Shown one piece after another: positions 35,237-44,237 of a DNA stretch of 64,000 nucleotides; within the stretch, counting starts at the first letter, position 1, and the number at the start of each line of letters is the position of its first letter. Where the stretch lies: contig JBKDQE010000057.1 of the NCBI GenBank assembly GCA_046342195.1, positions 16,217-80,216 of the forward strand, read 5' to 3'. The notes under the pieces are model-generated. The model had not been told where the DNA came from and did not search any database. It saw only the letters and a list, made by a program, of their open reading frames with translations. The position numbers and the translations under genes were made by a program. This stretch comes from CANHBY01 sp046342195. Its GTDB lineage: Bacteria; Pseudomonadota; Gammaproteobacteria; Burkholderiales; Burkholderiaceae_C.

Positions 35237-36681
35237 GCTGCCCCCCACCCGAGGGTTTTCAGCATGAAATTCGTCATACTGCCAATCATCAAGCCCAAGG
35301 CCAACCAGGGAATGCTCAGCAACTCTGTTCTCCAGTCAAATAATTTGTTCCGGATCTTGAAGTAAACCGCAAAGGGCCAGCCCGTGTATTGCGTCAACAC
35401 AATAACAGCCAAAGCCCCTTCAAAACCTGCAAACTGAAAGGCCAAGGGAATGCCGATGAACGCACACACAAAACGCACTGCGTTCACCAAGGTCAGCATC
35501 TGGGGCTGGCCCATGGCCAGATAACATTGCTCCAGCACCACATAACGGTTGGCGGCCACCCCCCAAGCCAAACTGCTGAGAATAGCCCCCGCGGGCTGAT
35601 AGCGCGCATCATAGAAAAAGCCCACAATAAACGGGCCCAGGCTCCATAACAAGCCCACCATCGGCCCAAGAAACCCATCAGAGAGGCGCTGAAACTCGGC
35701 CAGCACACGAACCAGATCATGAGGCCTTTCACGAATCACTTCGCTCAGGGTCGGCAAGGCCACGCTTCCGGCCAAGGTATTCATGACCAACCCAGGCGCT
35801 GTCGCCAATAAAAAGCCAATTGAATATAAACCAAAGCTTGTACTGTCGATCAGGTTCGAAAGAATCAATCGATCACTGTTCGACACCAGATAGAAAAGCA
35901 CCGAAGACAAAAACACCCACTTCCCGAAACCCACCAAGTCACGCAGCACATGGGCATCCCACGCCCATCGGTTGGCAGGCCCACCCAGTACGCGGTGGGT
36001 CCATATACAGCGAAGCGCGGCCGCACAAAGCCCCCCCACCACAAAAGCCCAAACCGACCTCGTGAACCAAGCCACCGTCACCATCAGCACGGATGCCACC
36101 ACTTGGCTGGCCAACTCAATCTGGGTCAATCGCTTCAGACGCATGTGACGCCGCTCAACCAACACCTGGGTAGACTCAAAACCTTGAAACACCGCACTGA
36201 AGGTGGCTACAGCAATCATCCAGGGCAGACGAGGATCGGCATACACGGTGTCAGCCCTGACCCACCCTGCCCTCACCAGCCAAGGCAAGCACGCCGCAAC
36301 CCCGAGGGCCACCAGCCAAATCACAACCCCCCGAAGAACCTGGACACTCCAGGCCGTATCCAGAAAGCGCCGATTTTCAGCATCCGGATGACGCACCACG
36401 TTTTGAAAAACGCCCAAATCAGAAAACAGCGTCAGGCCCACCGTGAGCAACATCACCACCGTACTCAGGGCAAAAGCCTCCGGCATGAGAAACCGGGCCA
36501 GCAGCACATTACCAGCCAATCGAATCAGTTGTGTCGAAGCATGGCTCAAAACAGACCAGCCACCGGCATGCCAAAGGCGCTGCCTCAATGACCCGATGAC
36601 TACATCTTTCTTCAGGGGCGGGCCAGCTATAGCCTCGTGAGACAAAGAAACCTCCAACGAGACCGCTGCTTTTTCACCCAT
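35233..36681 (-). CDS. Polysaccharide/lipid-linked oligosaccharide flippase (Wzx-like)
   Basis: A 482-residue membrane protein with about 12-14 hydrophobic segments, of the MOP/polysaccharide_synt family. The N-terminal module (LRQRLWHAGGWSVLSHASTQ, then RLAGNVLLARFLMPEAFAL) and the central ESTQVLVERRHMRLKRL loop are typical of Wzx and WzxC-type flippases. It would translocate lipid-linked repeat units across the inner membrane. It is the first gene of the operon on the minus strand. No Wzy polymerase, initiating sugar transferase or outer-membrane exporter is in this window, so the pathway must be completed elsewhere. Confidence 0.87.
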   Translation of the reverse strand: MGEKAAVSLEVSLSHEAIAGPPLKKDVVIGSLRQRLWHAGGWSVLSHASTQLIRLAGNVLLARFLMPEAFALSTVVMLLTVGLTLFSDLGVFQNVVRHPDAENRRFLDTAWSVQVLRGVVIWLVALGVAACLPWLVRAGWVRADTVYADPRLPWMIAVATFSAVFQGFESTQVLVERRHMRLKRLTQIELASQVVASVLMVTVAWFTRSVWAFVVGGLCAAALRCIWTHRVLGGPANRWAWDAHVLRDLVGFGKWVFLSSVLFYLVSNSDRLILSNLIDSTSFGLYSIGFLLATAPGLVMNTLAGSVALPTLSEVIRERPHDLVRVLAEFQRLSDGFLGPMVGLLWSLGPFIVGFFYDARYQPAGAILSSLAWGVAANRYVVLEQCYLAMGQPQMLTLVNAVRFVCAFIGIPLAFQFAGFEGALAVIVLTQYTGWPFAVYFKIRNKLFDWRTELLSIPWLALGLMIGSMTNFMLKTLGWGAA

Positions 36682-36716
36682 CAGGAAGCCTTGGTTGTTT
36701 TTTTACGACATACAAA

Positions 36717-37259
36717 CTAACGGTAGCGACAAGGCCCGTGAGATTGACGAAAAGCCCGCGGCTCAATCGCTGCCGGATCAGCGAATACACCGCGTTGAGC
36801 CTCTCGGGCCTGTTGCTCTTCCCGCGTATAAGGACCGGCATTGTGCTTGTAGCGATAACTCCAAGCCCATCCCTGACGAACCATCCAGGCGCCCACATCA
36901 TCATCATTCAGCCGAACCCGACCCAACTCGCGCCCATACCGGTCTTGTGACGACAAACTGACCGTCACCTTCTGGTTCAAAACCCGAGATCGCAGGGCTG
37001 CAGCCGATTGCTCGCCCAAGTCTTGGCAGACCTCAGGAGCATCCATGCCTTGAATGCGCAGCTTCATCAGGGGACACTCGCCCACCGCCTCACATCGATC
37101 CGGCCTCAGCCATAAAGTGTCTCCATCCGATACTTTCGTCACCACACCTGTCACGGTCTTGTCTTTCGATTTTTTGGCATGGACCACAGAAGCATGACCC
37201 GACAACGCCAAGAACACCAACATAGTGATCACCGGCACCGATTTCCAATTGGTTTTCAT
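36717..37259 (-). CDS. Exported thermonuclease-like protein (SNase domain)
   Basis: A 180-residue protein with a signal peptide ending near VVHA-KK (about residue 28) and a staphylococcal-nuclease fold. Active-site elements are visible: VSDGDTLWL, the R and E of LRIQGMDAPEV, and DRYGRELGRV with the second arginine. It likely cleaves DNA or RNA in the periplasm or outside the cell, depending on calcium. A cysteine-containing insertion (PDRCEAVGECPLMK) lies within the barrel, and two more cysteines occur, so disulfides are likely. Start at ATG 37259. Confidence 0.85.
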   Translation of the reverse strand: MKTNWKSVPVITMLVFLALSGHASVVHAKKSKDKTVTGVVTKVSDGDTLWLRPDRCEAVGECPLMKLRIQGMDAPEVCQDLGEQSAAALRSRVLNQKVTVSLSSQDRYGRELGRVRLNDDDVGAWMVRQGWAWSYRYKHNAGPYTREEQQAREAQRGVFADPAAIEPRAFRQSHGPCRYR

Positions 37260-37609
37260 CAATAGTTGCTCACAAATGAAGTTAAATACGCGCGAATGCG
37301 CTCACCGAGAGCCAAGCGCTGTCGGTGAGCCAGAATATTGTGGCTCATGGTTTCAAATGGGCGCCCTCTTTGACAAACAAGGAGGAGTGGCCGTCAGCTT
37401 TTCGCACCAGATCCCCCACACAGCTATGCTAAAGTTAAAGGCGTTGCGTTAAAAAATGCACTTTTTGACACGATACCCATTCAGTTTGTTGTACCAAGCA
37501 TCACCTATGGAAGCCCTGCAAAATCCATCGTGAATGAGGCTCGCGGCTTCGCAAGCCTTCGATCCCCATGATGAGTTTTACAGGGATTCCCTATCTCACA
37601 GGAGCGTCG
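37260..37609 (+). other. 350-bp gap: leader of the porin gene with nested hairpins
   Basis: No gene is supported. The region separates divergent genes and carries two overlapping inverted repeats (37300-37346), listed separately, and then an AT-rich stretch. The porin ribosome-binding site GGAG lies at 37601-37604. Confidence 0.5.
37300..37346 (+). repeat. Overlapping inverted repeats in the porin leader
   Basis: A 9-bp stem GCTCACCGA (37300-37308) pairs with TCGGTGAGC (37322-37330). A second stem GAGCCA (37327-37332) pairs with TGGCTC (37341-37346). The two share bases 37327-37330, so they cannot form together, as in attenuator-type switches. A purely structural role is also possible. Confidence 0.45.
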
Positions 37610-38821
37610 ATGATTCAACAAATTGTGAGAGGGTCCGTTTTTGTCGTCGCCCTCGTGCTTTCCCCATTTGCGTATGCTGATGAAGATCACTGGTCCCTTT
37701 CTGGTTTTGCCACCCTCGGTGCAGTGCGCTCCAACACCAACCTAGGCACCTTTGCGATTCCGGGCCAATTGTCAGGAGCCACCCAAAGTTTCGATTTTGG
37801 AGTCGATAGCAAAATCGGAATTCAAGGCACCTACAAGCTGAACAGTCAGCTTTCCGTCACAGCCCAACTGATCAGCAAGAAAAACGACCAAAACAACTGG
37901 AACCCTAAAACAGAGTGGTTCTTTGGCAAAATTCAGGCCCAGCCCAATCTTGCTTTCCGCTTCGGCCGTATTGGGCTTCCGTTATTTTTAGTGTCTGACT
38001 TTCGCGACGTCAACTTTGCCAACCCCTGGACGCGCCCTCCACTGGATGTTTACGCCCAAGCTCCCCTGAGTCACTTTGATGGTGGTGATGTGCTCTGGGA
38101 TTTTCCAATTGGAAACACGATTCTTTCAACCCAATTTTTAATGGGCCGATCCCAATCCTCCTTTCAGGGCTTAACCAATAAAGCAAAATCTCTTGTTGGC
38201 ATGAATGCAACGATCGATTTCAACAATGGCCTGAAGCTGCGCTTAGGAAAGGTGAAAAGCAATTTCAGCATTGTGAATAATGACATTACGGTTTTGACGG
38301 AGGTGCTTCCCCAGCTTGGCTTTGACGATCTGGCTCAACAACTCAAGATCGAAAACCGGCACGCCACTTTTTCCGGCTTGGGTCTTTCCTACGATGAGGG
38401 CCGCTGGATTGCGCTTGCAGAATACACCACTCGCCGAACTGACAGCTTCGTGAGTGACACCACCGGCTGGTATGCCACCGTGGGCCACCGCTTTGGGGCT
38501 GTGACCCCCTATGTCACTTTTGGCAAACGAATTGTCGATGACAGCAACCTGGTCAACTCTATCCCGGTCACGCCATTTCCACCTTTAGAAGCCCTGCGCC
38601 TCGGGATCGATGAAATTATTGATTGCCAGAACATCTCTCAGCGAACTTTGGCTGTGGGCTTCCGATGGGATATTTACTCCAACACATCTTTGAAAATGCA
38701 ACTTGAGCGTGTACGAGCAAAAAGTCTTCTGTGTCCTTCTGCAGCGGGTCAATTCATTCATGTGAAGCCCGGTTTCCAAGGTGCCACGCTGTTAGGCATC
38801 TCACTAGACGTGTTGTTCTAA
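37610..38821 (+). CDS. Outer-membrane porin-like beta-barrel protein
   Basis: A 403-residue protein with a signal peptide ending at about FAYADED (residue 23). Alternating beta-strand patterns follow, and the C-terminal residue is phenylalanine (ISLDVLF), the outer-membrane insertion signal. It starts at ATG 37610 with GGAG 6 bp upstream. The family is not recognised with confidence; it does not show the usual Gram-negative porin N-terminus. The adjacent gene 18 bp downstream encodes a small phosphate-binding-like protein, a pairing that suggests anion uptake or sensing. Confidence 0.75.
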   Translation: MIQQIVRGSVFVVALVLSPFAYADEDHWSLSGFATLGAVRSNTNLGTFAIPGQLSGATQSFDFGVDSKIGIQGTYKLNSQLSVTAQLISKKNDQNNWNPKTEWFFGKIQAQPNLAFRFGRIGLPLFLVSDFRDVNFANPWTRPPLDVYAQAPLSHFDGGDVLWDFPIGNTILSTQFLMGRSQSSFQGLTNKAKSLVGMNATIDFNNGLKLRLGKVKSNFSIVNNDITVLTEVLPQLGFDDLAQQLKIENRHATFSGLGLSYDEGRWIALAEYTTRRTDSFVSDTTGWYATVGHRFGAVTPYVTFGKRIVDDSNLVNSIPVTPFPPLEALRLGIDEIIDCQNISQRTLAVGFRWDIYSNTSLKMQLERVRAKSLLCPSAAGQFIHVKPGFQGATLLGISLDVLF

Positions 38822-38839
38822 TCCCGAAGGAGACATCGG

Positions 38840-39265
38840 ATGAACGCACTTCGATTCTGGATTTTCTTAGCATCTCTGGCTTCTTTCCTGACAACGGCGC
38901 ACGCGGATGTGGTGGTGGTCGTGAACCCCAAAAGCCCCCTGGTCTCTATGAGCCCTGAACAGGTTTCTGCTATTTTCCTCGGCAAAAACATGATGCTCCC
39001 AACAGGTTCTGGCGCCGTCTTGGTGGATCAAGCCGAAAACAGTTCCTTGTATGAATCGTTCTATGCGAACGTTACAGGCAAAACCCCATCCCAGGTGAAA
39101 GCTATTTGGGCACGACTGACATTTTCCGGGCGCGCGCTTCCACCCAAAACATTGGCAAACTCAGCTGAAGTCAAAAAGTTTATTGCCAGCCACCCTGATG
39201 CCATTGGCTACATTGACAAGTCTTCCCTGGATACTTCTGTCAAAGCGGTTCTCAAAATGGATTGA
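38840..39265 (+). CDS. Small phosphate ABC-type substrate-binding-like protein
   Basis: A 141-residue exported protein (signal peptide to about THA-DV, residue 22). It resembles the short PBP-like proteins annotated as phosphate ABC transporter substrate-binding proteins: VVVVNPKSPLVSMSPEQVSAIFLGK, and near the C-terminus HPDAIGYIDKS. It is about half the length of PstS, so it has a single lobe and may not bind ligand alone. GAAGGAG lies just ahead of the ATG. It forms an operon with the porin-like gene upstream. Confidence 0.75.
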   Translation: MNALRFWIFLASLASFLTTAHADVVVVVNPKSPLVSMSPEQVSAIFLGKNMMLPTGSGAVLVDQAENSSLYESFYANVTGKTPSQVKAIWARLTFSGRALPPKTLANSAEVKKFIASHPDAIGYIDKSSLDTSVKAVLKMD

Positions 39266-39269
39266 TTCT

Positions 39270-39289
39270 AGGGTCTGTTAACACTCAAG
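39270..39289 (+). repeat. Post-stop repeat, copy 3
   Basis: AGGGTCTGTTAACACTCAAG starts 4 bp after the stop of the phosphate-binding-like gene and runs directly into a MITE-core match at 39292. Confidence 0.6.
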
Positions 39290-39291
39290 AA

Positions 39292-39304
39292 CCTCTGCAA
39301 AACC
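39292..39304 (+). repeat. MITE-core match
   Basis: CCTCTGCAAAACC, identical to the core of the terminal repeats of the element at 60041-60209. A further CCCATCAAG / CTTGATGGG inverted repeat follows within about 70 bp. Confidence 0.5.
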
Positions 39305-39430
39305 CATCAAGCAGCTTGGTGCTCATTCTTCAGCCACTGATGTGCGGAATGAATGCCTTGATGGGCAGCTGGCTTGAACGTGACAGCCCCCCGCAAGCCA
39401 AACACAACAGCAAGAAAAGCTCTCCCGGAC

Positions 39431-40558
39431 TCACTTGAAGATGTCTTTGACTCTGTCAGACCATGACTTGCTGCTGGAGGGAGAGTGGTTGCCTGCCTTG
39501 AAAGATTCATCGAGCTCCTTCATCAATTTACGCTGGTGGTCAGTCAGTTTAATGGGGGTTTCCACTTGAATATGGCAAAACAAATCGCCTGGATAGCTGG
39601 CCCGTAGCCCCTTGATTCCTTTGCCACGCAGCCTGAACTGTTTGCCATGCTGAGTGCCTTCGGGTATCTCCATTTCGACCTTGCCGTTCAAAGTAGGAAC
39701 TTCAATGGTGCCGCCGAGAGCCGCTGTAGTGAGATGCACCGGAATGGCACAGTGAAGGTCATCCCCATCGCGCTGAAATACTTCATGAGCGCGAATATGA
39801 ATTTCGACCGTGAGGTCACCCGGGGGGCCACCATTGGTGCCAGGTTCGCCGTGTCCGCCCAAGCGAATACGCATTCCCTCCCCAATGCCCGCAGGAATCT
39901 TGACCTCCAGAGTTTTGGTTTTTTTGACGCGTCCCAGTCCGTTACAGCTGGTGCAGGGGTCAGGGATAATTTTGCCCGTGCCATGGCAGTGAGGGCAGGT
40001 TTGCTGGATACTGAAAAACCCCTGTCGCATCGTGACCGAACCCGAACCATTGCAAGTGCTGCAAACCTTGGGGCTCGTTCCTGGTTTGGCGCCAGTGCCA
40101 TGACAGGTGTCGCACAACTCCCAACTGGGCACACGAATTGGTGTTTCTTTGCCTTTGGCGGCTTCTTCCAGGCTGATTTCAAGCGAGTAAGACAGGTCGT
40201 TTCCACGATAAACATTTTGGCCACTGCGCCGTCCGCCTGCTTGGCCGAAGATGTCTCCGAAGATATCGCCAAAAGCTTCGGCAAAGCCACCGAAACCCTC
40301 CGCCCCGGCCCGTCCGGCCATATTGGGATCAACGCCCGCGTGACCATACTGGTCATAGGCCGATCTCTTGGCAGGATCAGACAAGATCTCATAGGCATCT
40401 TTGGCTTCTTTGAATTTTTCTTCAGCTTTTTTGGATTGATCACCCTGATTGCGGTCAGGGTGATGTTTCATGGCCAGCTTGCGATAGGCCTTTTTAATGT
40501 CGTCGTCGCTGGCGTTTTTGGCGACACCCAACACTTCATATAAATCACGTTTCGCCAT
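39431..40558 (-). CDS. dnaJ: Chaperone DnaJ
   Basis: A 375-residue Hsp40 co-chaperone. The J domain has HPD at 33-35 and stimulates DnaK ATPase. A Gly/Phe-rich region (about 72-115) and four CxxCxGxG zinc repeats between C149 and about residue 210 follow, then the C-terminal substrate-binding domains. Length and order are normal. It is the third gene of grpE-dnaK-dnaJ, about 216 bp behind dnaK. Confidence 0.97.
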   Translation of the reverse strand: MAKRDLYEVLGVAKNASDDDIKKAYRKLAMKHHPDRNQGDQSKKAEEKFKEAKDAYEILSDPAKRSAYDQYGHAGVDPNMAGRAGAEGFGGFAEAFGDIFGDIFGQAGGRRSGQNVYRGNDLSYSLEISLEEAAKGKETPIRVPSWELCDTCHGTGAKPGTSPKVCSTCNGSGSVTMRQGFFSIQQTCPHCHGTGKIIPDPCTSCNGLGRVKKTKTLEVKIPAGIGEGMRIRLGGHGEPGTNGGPPGDLTVEIHIRAHEVFQRDGDDLHCAIPVHLTTAALGGTIEVPTLNGKVEMEIPEGTQHGKQFRLRGKGIKGLRASYPGDLFCHIQVETPIKLTDHQRKLMKELDESFKAGNHSPSSSKSWSDRVKDIFK

Positions 40559-40774
40559 AGCATGAATCCTGGTCTTGTACCCTCAAAGAGTCGGTTAAAC
40601 CCGCTTGAACCGAAGCCGGCCAAGACGAACTCTGCGGCTCATGGTGCAGCTCATGATGCTGCCAACCAACTTTTTTGGCTGGCCCCCGCAGGATAAAAAT
40701 TGACGTAGAGAAGCATGCGGTGTTTAGCAAAGAGGCTAATGGCTCATCTACCATGCCCCCCGCTGATCCAAGCT

Positions 40775-42709
40775 TTACTTTTTGTCTTTGACTTCGGTAA
40801 ATTCGGCGTCAACCACATTGTCCTCCGAAGCCTTGGAGGCTGAAGCAGAAGCCGCACCCGAAGAGGGCTGGCTTTGAGCTTCCGCTTGGGTTTCGGCATA
40901 AATTTTCTCGCCCAGTTTCTGGCTGGCACTCATGAGGGCCTCTGATTTGGCATCGATGATGGCTTTATCATCGCTTGTCAGGGCTGCTTCAGCTTCTTTC
41001 AAGGCCAATTCAATGGCGCTTTTTTCACTGGCTTCGATTTTGCTTCCGTGTTCAGCGAGGCTCTTTTTCACGCTGTGAATCAAGGCGTCGGCTGAATTAC
41101 GGGCCTGGATCAACTCGAGCTTTTTCTTGTCTTCGGCAGCATTCAACTCAGCATCTTTGACCATTTGCTGAATTTCGGCTTCACTCAAGCCGGAATTGGC
41201 CTTGATGGTGATTTTGTTTTCTTTGCCGGTTCCTTTGTCTTTGGCTCCTACATGCAAAATGCCGTTAGCGTCAATATCGAAGCTCACCTCAATCTGAGGG
41301 ATGCCACGGGGAGCCGGAGGAATGCCCTCCAAGTTGAATTCACCCAGGCATTTATTGCCCGAGGCCATTTCACGCTCGCCTTGATACACCTTGATCGTGA
41401 CGGCCGGCTGATTGTCTTCGGCGGTGGAAAAAGTTTGCGCAAAACGGGTAGGAATGGTCGTATTCTTGGAAATCATCTTGGTCATCACACCACCCAAGGT
41501 TTCGATACCCAAACTCAAAGGAGTGACGTCTAACAAGAGTACATCGGTGCGATCCCCGGCAAGCACCTGACCTTGAATGGCTGCACCAACAGCCACAGCT
41601 TCGTCAGGGTTGACATCGCGGCGTGGCTCTTTGCCGAAAAACTCCTTGACCTTGTCTTGAACCTTGGGCATGCGGGTCATGCCCCCCACCAAAATCACGT
41701 CATCAATCGCACTGACGGCAACGCCCGCATCCTTGATGGCGGTGCGGCAGGGAGCAATGGTACGCTCAATCAGATCTTCGACAAGCGACTCAAGTTTGGC
41801 GCGGGTGAGCTTGATGTTGAGGTGTTTTGGGCCTGAGGCATCAGCAGTGATGTAAGGCAGATTGATGTCGGTTTGAGCGCTGTTAGAGAGCTCGATCTTG
41901 GCCTTTTCGGCGGACTCTTTCAATCGCTGCAATGCGAGAACGTCTTTGCTGAGGTCAACGCCTTGTTCTTTTTTGAACTCGGAGATAATGTAGTCAATGA
42001 TGCGCTGGTCAAAATCTTCGCCACCCAAAAAGGTATCACCATTGGTTGAAAGCACCTCGAACTGCTTTTCGCCATCGACATCAGCGATTTCAATGATAGA
42101 GACGTCGAAAGTGCCGCCACCGAGATCATAAACGGCAATTTTGCGATCGCCCTTGGAGGCTTTGTCAAGGCCGAATGCCAAAGCGGCTGCAGTGGGCTCA
42201 TTGATAATGCGCTTGACCTCAAGACCCGCAATACGACCAGCATCTTTGGTGGCTTGGCGTTGAGCATCGTTGAAGTATGCAGGCACCGTGATAACAGCCT
42301 CAGTGACAGGTTCACCAAGGTAGTCTTCAGCGGTTTTTTTCATTTTACGCAGCACTTCTGCACTGACCTGAGGAGGAGCCAGCTTGTTGCCACGAACCTC
42401 AACCCAGGCATCGCCGTTGTCAGCTGCGGCAATTTTGTAGGGCATGAGGTCGATGTCTTTCTGAACCTCTTTCTCGGTGAATTTGCGACCGATCAGGCGC
42501 TTGACAGCGTAAAGTGTGTTTTTAGGGTTGGTCACGGCTTGCCGCTTGGCCGAGGCCCCCACCAAGATTTCTCCGTCTTCCTGGTAAGCAATGATGGACG
42601 GCGTGGTGCGGGCGCCTTCGCTGTTCTCAATGACTTTGGTGGTATTGCCTTCCATGATGGCCACGCACGAATTGGTGGTGCCGAGGTCAATGCCGATGAT
42701 TTTTCCCAT
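40775..42709 (-). CDS. dnaK: Chaperone DnaK (Hsp70)
   Basis: A 644-residue Hsp70. It begins MGKIIGIDLGTTNSCVA and has the phosphate-binding YDLGGGTFDVSI and the hinge VLLLDVTPLSLGIETLGG. It ends with a lid and an acidic tail (EFTEVKDKK). It refolds proteins with DnaJ and GrpE and is expected to be heat inducible with the sigma32-like promoter ahead of grpE. It lies 81 bp after grpE. Confidence 0.98.
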   Translation of the reverse strand: MGKIIGIDLGTTNSCVAIMEGNTTKVIENSEGARTTPSIIAYQEDGEILVGASAKRQAVTNPKNTLYAVKRLIGRKFTEKEVQKDIDLMPYKIAAADNGDAWVEVRGNKLAPPQVSAEVLRKMKKTAEDYLGEPVTEAVITVPAYFNDAQRQATKDAGRIAGLEVKRIINEPTAAALAFGLDKASKGDRKIAVYDLGGGTFDVSIIEIADVDGEKQFEVLSTNGDTFLGGEDFDQRIIDYIISEFKKEQGVDLSKDVLALQRLKESAEKAKIELSNSAQTDINLPYITADASGPKHLNIKLTRAKLESLVEDLIERTIAPCRTAIKDAGVAVSAIDDVILVGGMTRMPKVQDKVKEFFGKEPRRDVNPDEAVAVGAAIQGQVLAGDRTDVLLLDVTPLSLGIETLGGVMTKMISKNTTIPTRFAQTFSTAEDNQPAVTIKVYQGEREMASGNKCLGEFNLEGIPPAPRGIPQIEVSFDIDANGILHVGAKDKGTGKENKITIKANSGLSEAEIQQMVKDAELNAAEDKKKLELIQARNSADALIHSVKKSLAEHGSKIEASEKSAIELALKEAEAALTSDDKAIIDAKSEALMSASQKLGEKIYAETQAEAQSQPSSGAASASASKASEDNVVDAEFTEVKDKK

Positions 42710-42790
42710 GTTGTGCTCCTGAAAACAAATTGGTGATATACCCTTGAGGTGCGAATAGCCAGCTGTTTTTCAAGGGTGTTGAAGATGATC

Positions 42791-43333
42791 TTATTGGGCT
42801 ACCGTGACCAAAGCAGGCCTGAGCACTCGTTCAGCGATGGCATAGCCTTTTTGCAGCACCGTCACCACGGTATTGGTTTCTTGCGACACTTGCACCACAC
42901 TGATGGCCTGGTGACGATGAGGGTCGAATTTTTCGCCGGCCCCGGGGTTGATTTCAAGCACTCTGTGGCGATCCAGGGCTGTACTGAGTTGTCGCAAAGT
43001 CGCCTGCACGCCTTCGAGCATTTGCTCGGGGCTGGCATCAGGAATGGCCAAAGCTGCTTCCAGGCTGTCTTTGACTGGAAGCAGGCTCTCGGCAAAGCTT
43101 TCCAGGGCAAACTTGCGGGCCTTGGCGAGCTCATCTTCAGATCGGCGACGAATATTTTCGACTTCAGCCTTGGCACGCAGATAGGCATCGGAGAGTTCGG
43201 CATGCCGAGCCTCAAGCTCCAACCAGCGGGGATCACGTGACGCGCTCTCAATAGAGAGATCGTGAGGAAGCGGGCTGGCAGCAGATTGAGGATCGAAATT
43301 AGGTTCTTCGCGGGTATGTTCTGTGGTGCTCAT
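42791..43333 (-). CDS. grpE: Nucleotide exchange factor GrpE
   Basis: A 180-residue co-chaperone that releases ADP from DnaK. A long N-terminal helix (about 40-90, with ELSDAYLRAKAEVENIRRRSEDELAKA) mediates dimerisation, and the C-terminal beta-wing domain ends VLRPALVTVA. It is the first gene of the chaperone operon, downstream of a sigma32-like promoter. The acidic N-terminus is short but within the family's range. Confidence 0.95.
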   Translation of the reverse strand: MSTTEHTREEPNFDPQSAASPLPHDLSIESASRDPRWLELEARHAELSDAYLRAKAEVENIRRRSEDELAKARKFALESFAESLLPVKDSLEAALAIPDASPEQMLEGVQATLRQLSTALDRHRVLEINPGAGEKFDPHRHQAISVVQVSQETNTVVTVLQKGYAIAERVLRPALVTVAQ

Positions 43334-43357
43334 AGGGTTTCACCTCTCAAGCCCTGA

Positions 43358-43387
43358 GATATGACTGCAGCCCTCAAGAATTTCAAG
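43358..43387 (-). promoter_or_regulatory. Sigma32-like heat-shock promoter of grpE-dnaK-dnaJ
   Basis: On the minus strand CTTGAAA (43387-43381) matches the sigma32 -35 element exactly. After about 15 bp, GTCATAT resembles the CCCCATNT -10 element more loosely. The location, 25-55 bp ahead of grpE, is right for a heat-shock operon. Confidence 0.55.
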
Positions 43388-43562
43388 GGGCGGGTCAAAA
43401 AAGATATTTATTTTGCACCGAACACCTGCCCAGTGATGATGATTTTATGGACCACCCTGACAAAATCGCCCTGTGAAGTCAACCGCTGATCAGCGCCTAT
43501 CAAATAATTCACCACTTTTTAACTCATCATAGGACAATCCCAAGGAACAAGGAGGCCTGTTC

Positions 43563-44096
43563 ATGCCATTCCAATCTTTTGCCACCCCGCTGTCAATGGC
43601 TCTTGTCGCTTTAGCTGGGGTTTTTCCATTGTCGCCTGCCGCTGCTGAAGCCCCCAGTGTTTCGGAAAAAAATCAGGCTCCCCATGCTTCGAGGCACGCT
43701 TCTTCACGGGATCGATTGAAATTAGAAGCGCGGTCTCTGGCGTTGGCCACGGACATGACTGAAACCATCAATGAGCAGCAGCTTGAAATTGCAGCCCGTG
43801 TACTCACTGGGCCTTCGCATTGTGAATTTCGCCAGCAGGTTCATGTTCAGCCCGTCGAGGGTCTGCCGGGCCAGTTCAGGGTCAATTTCAAGAACCTCAG
43901 TTATCAAATGGTGCCGGAAGAAACCACGTCAGGGGCCGTTCGCCTGATGGATAAAAAAGCAGGGGTAGTCTGGATTCAAATTCCGAGTAAATCGATGCTG
44001 ATGAACAGCAAGCTCGGACAGCGCCTGATCGACAACTGCCAACACCCAGACCAACAACTCGCCGCCGAAGGCCAACAGACTGAAAGCCTACCCTAA
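43563..44096 (+). CDS. Exported hypothetical protein
   Basis: A 177-residue protein with a signal peptide (residues 1-28, ending SPAAAEA). The middle holds a cysteine and a beta-rich stretch (SHCEFRQQVHVQPVEG, GQFRVNFKNLSYQMV), with another cysteine near the end. I do not recognise a family. A strong AGGAGG ribosome-binding site at 43551-43556 supports the start. It stands between the divergent chaperone operon and the PurM-like gene, and its proline/alanine tail suggests a periplasmic location. Confidence 0.7.
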   Translation: MPFQSFATPLSMALVALAGVFPLSPAAAEAPSVSEKNQAPHASRHASSRDRLKLEARSLALATDMTETINEQQLEIAARVLTGPSHCEFRQQVHVQPVEGLPGQFRVNFKNLSYQMVPEETTSGAVRLMDKKAGVVWIQIPSKSMLMNSKLGQRLIDNCQHPDQQLAAEGQQTESLP

Positions 44097-44237
44097 AAAG
44101 CGGCAGAGGCCTCAGAAGAATCTGACAGCGTGATCAATTTTACCCCCTGATTTTCAAGGCAGAGGCTGTATTCAATCGTGCCTAAAAAGGATCGCACGGA
44201 TAATCACGGCTTCGAAAAAACTTTTTGAACCGCCGCC

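Noticed and set aside
39647..40543. 298-codon plus-strand frame across dnaJ
   Set aside because: Antisense to dnaJ, whose J domain and zinc repeats are certain; no independent support.
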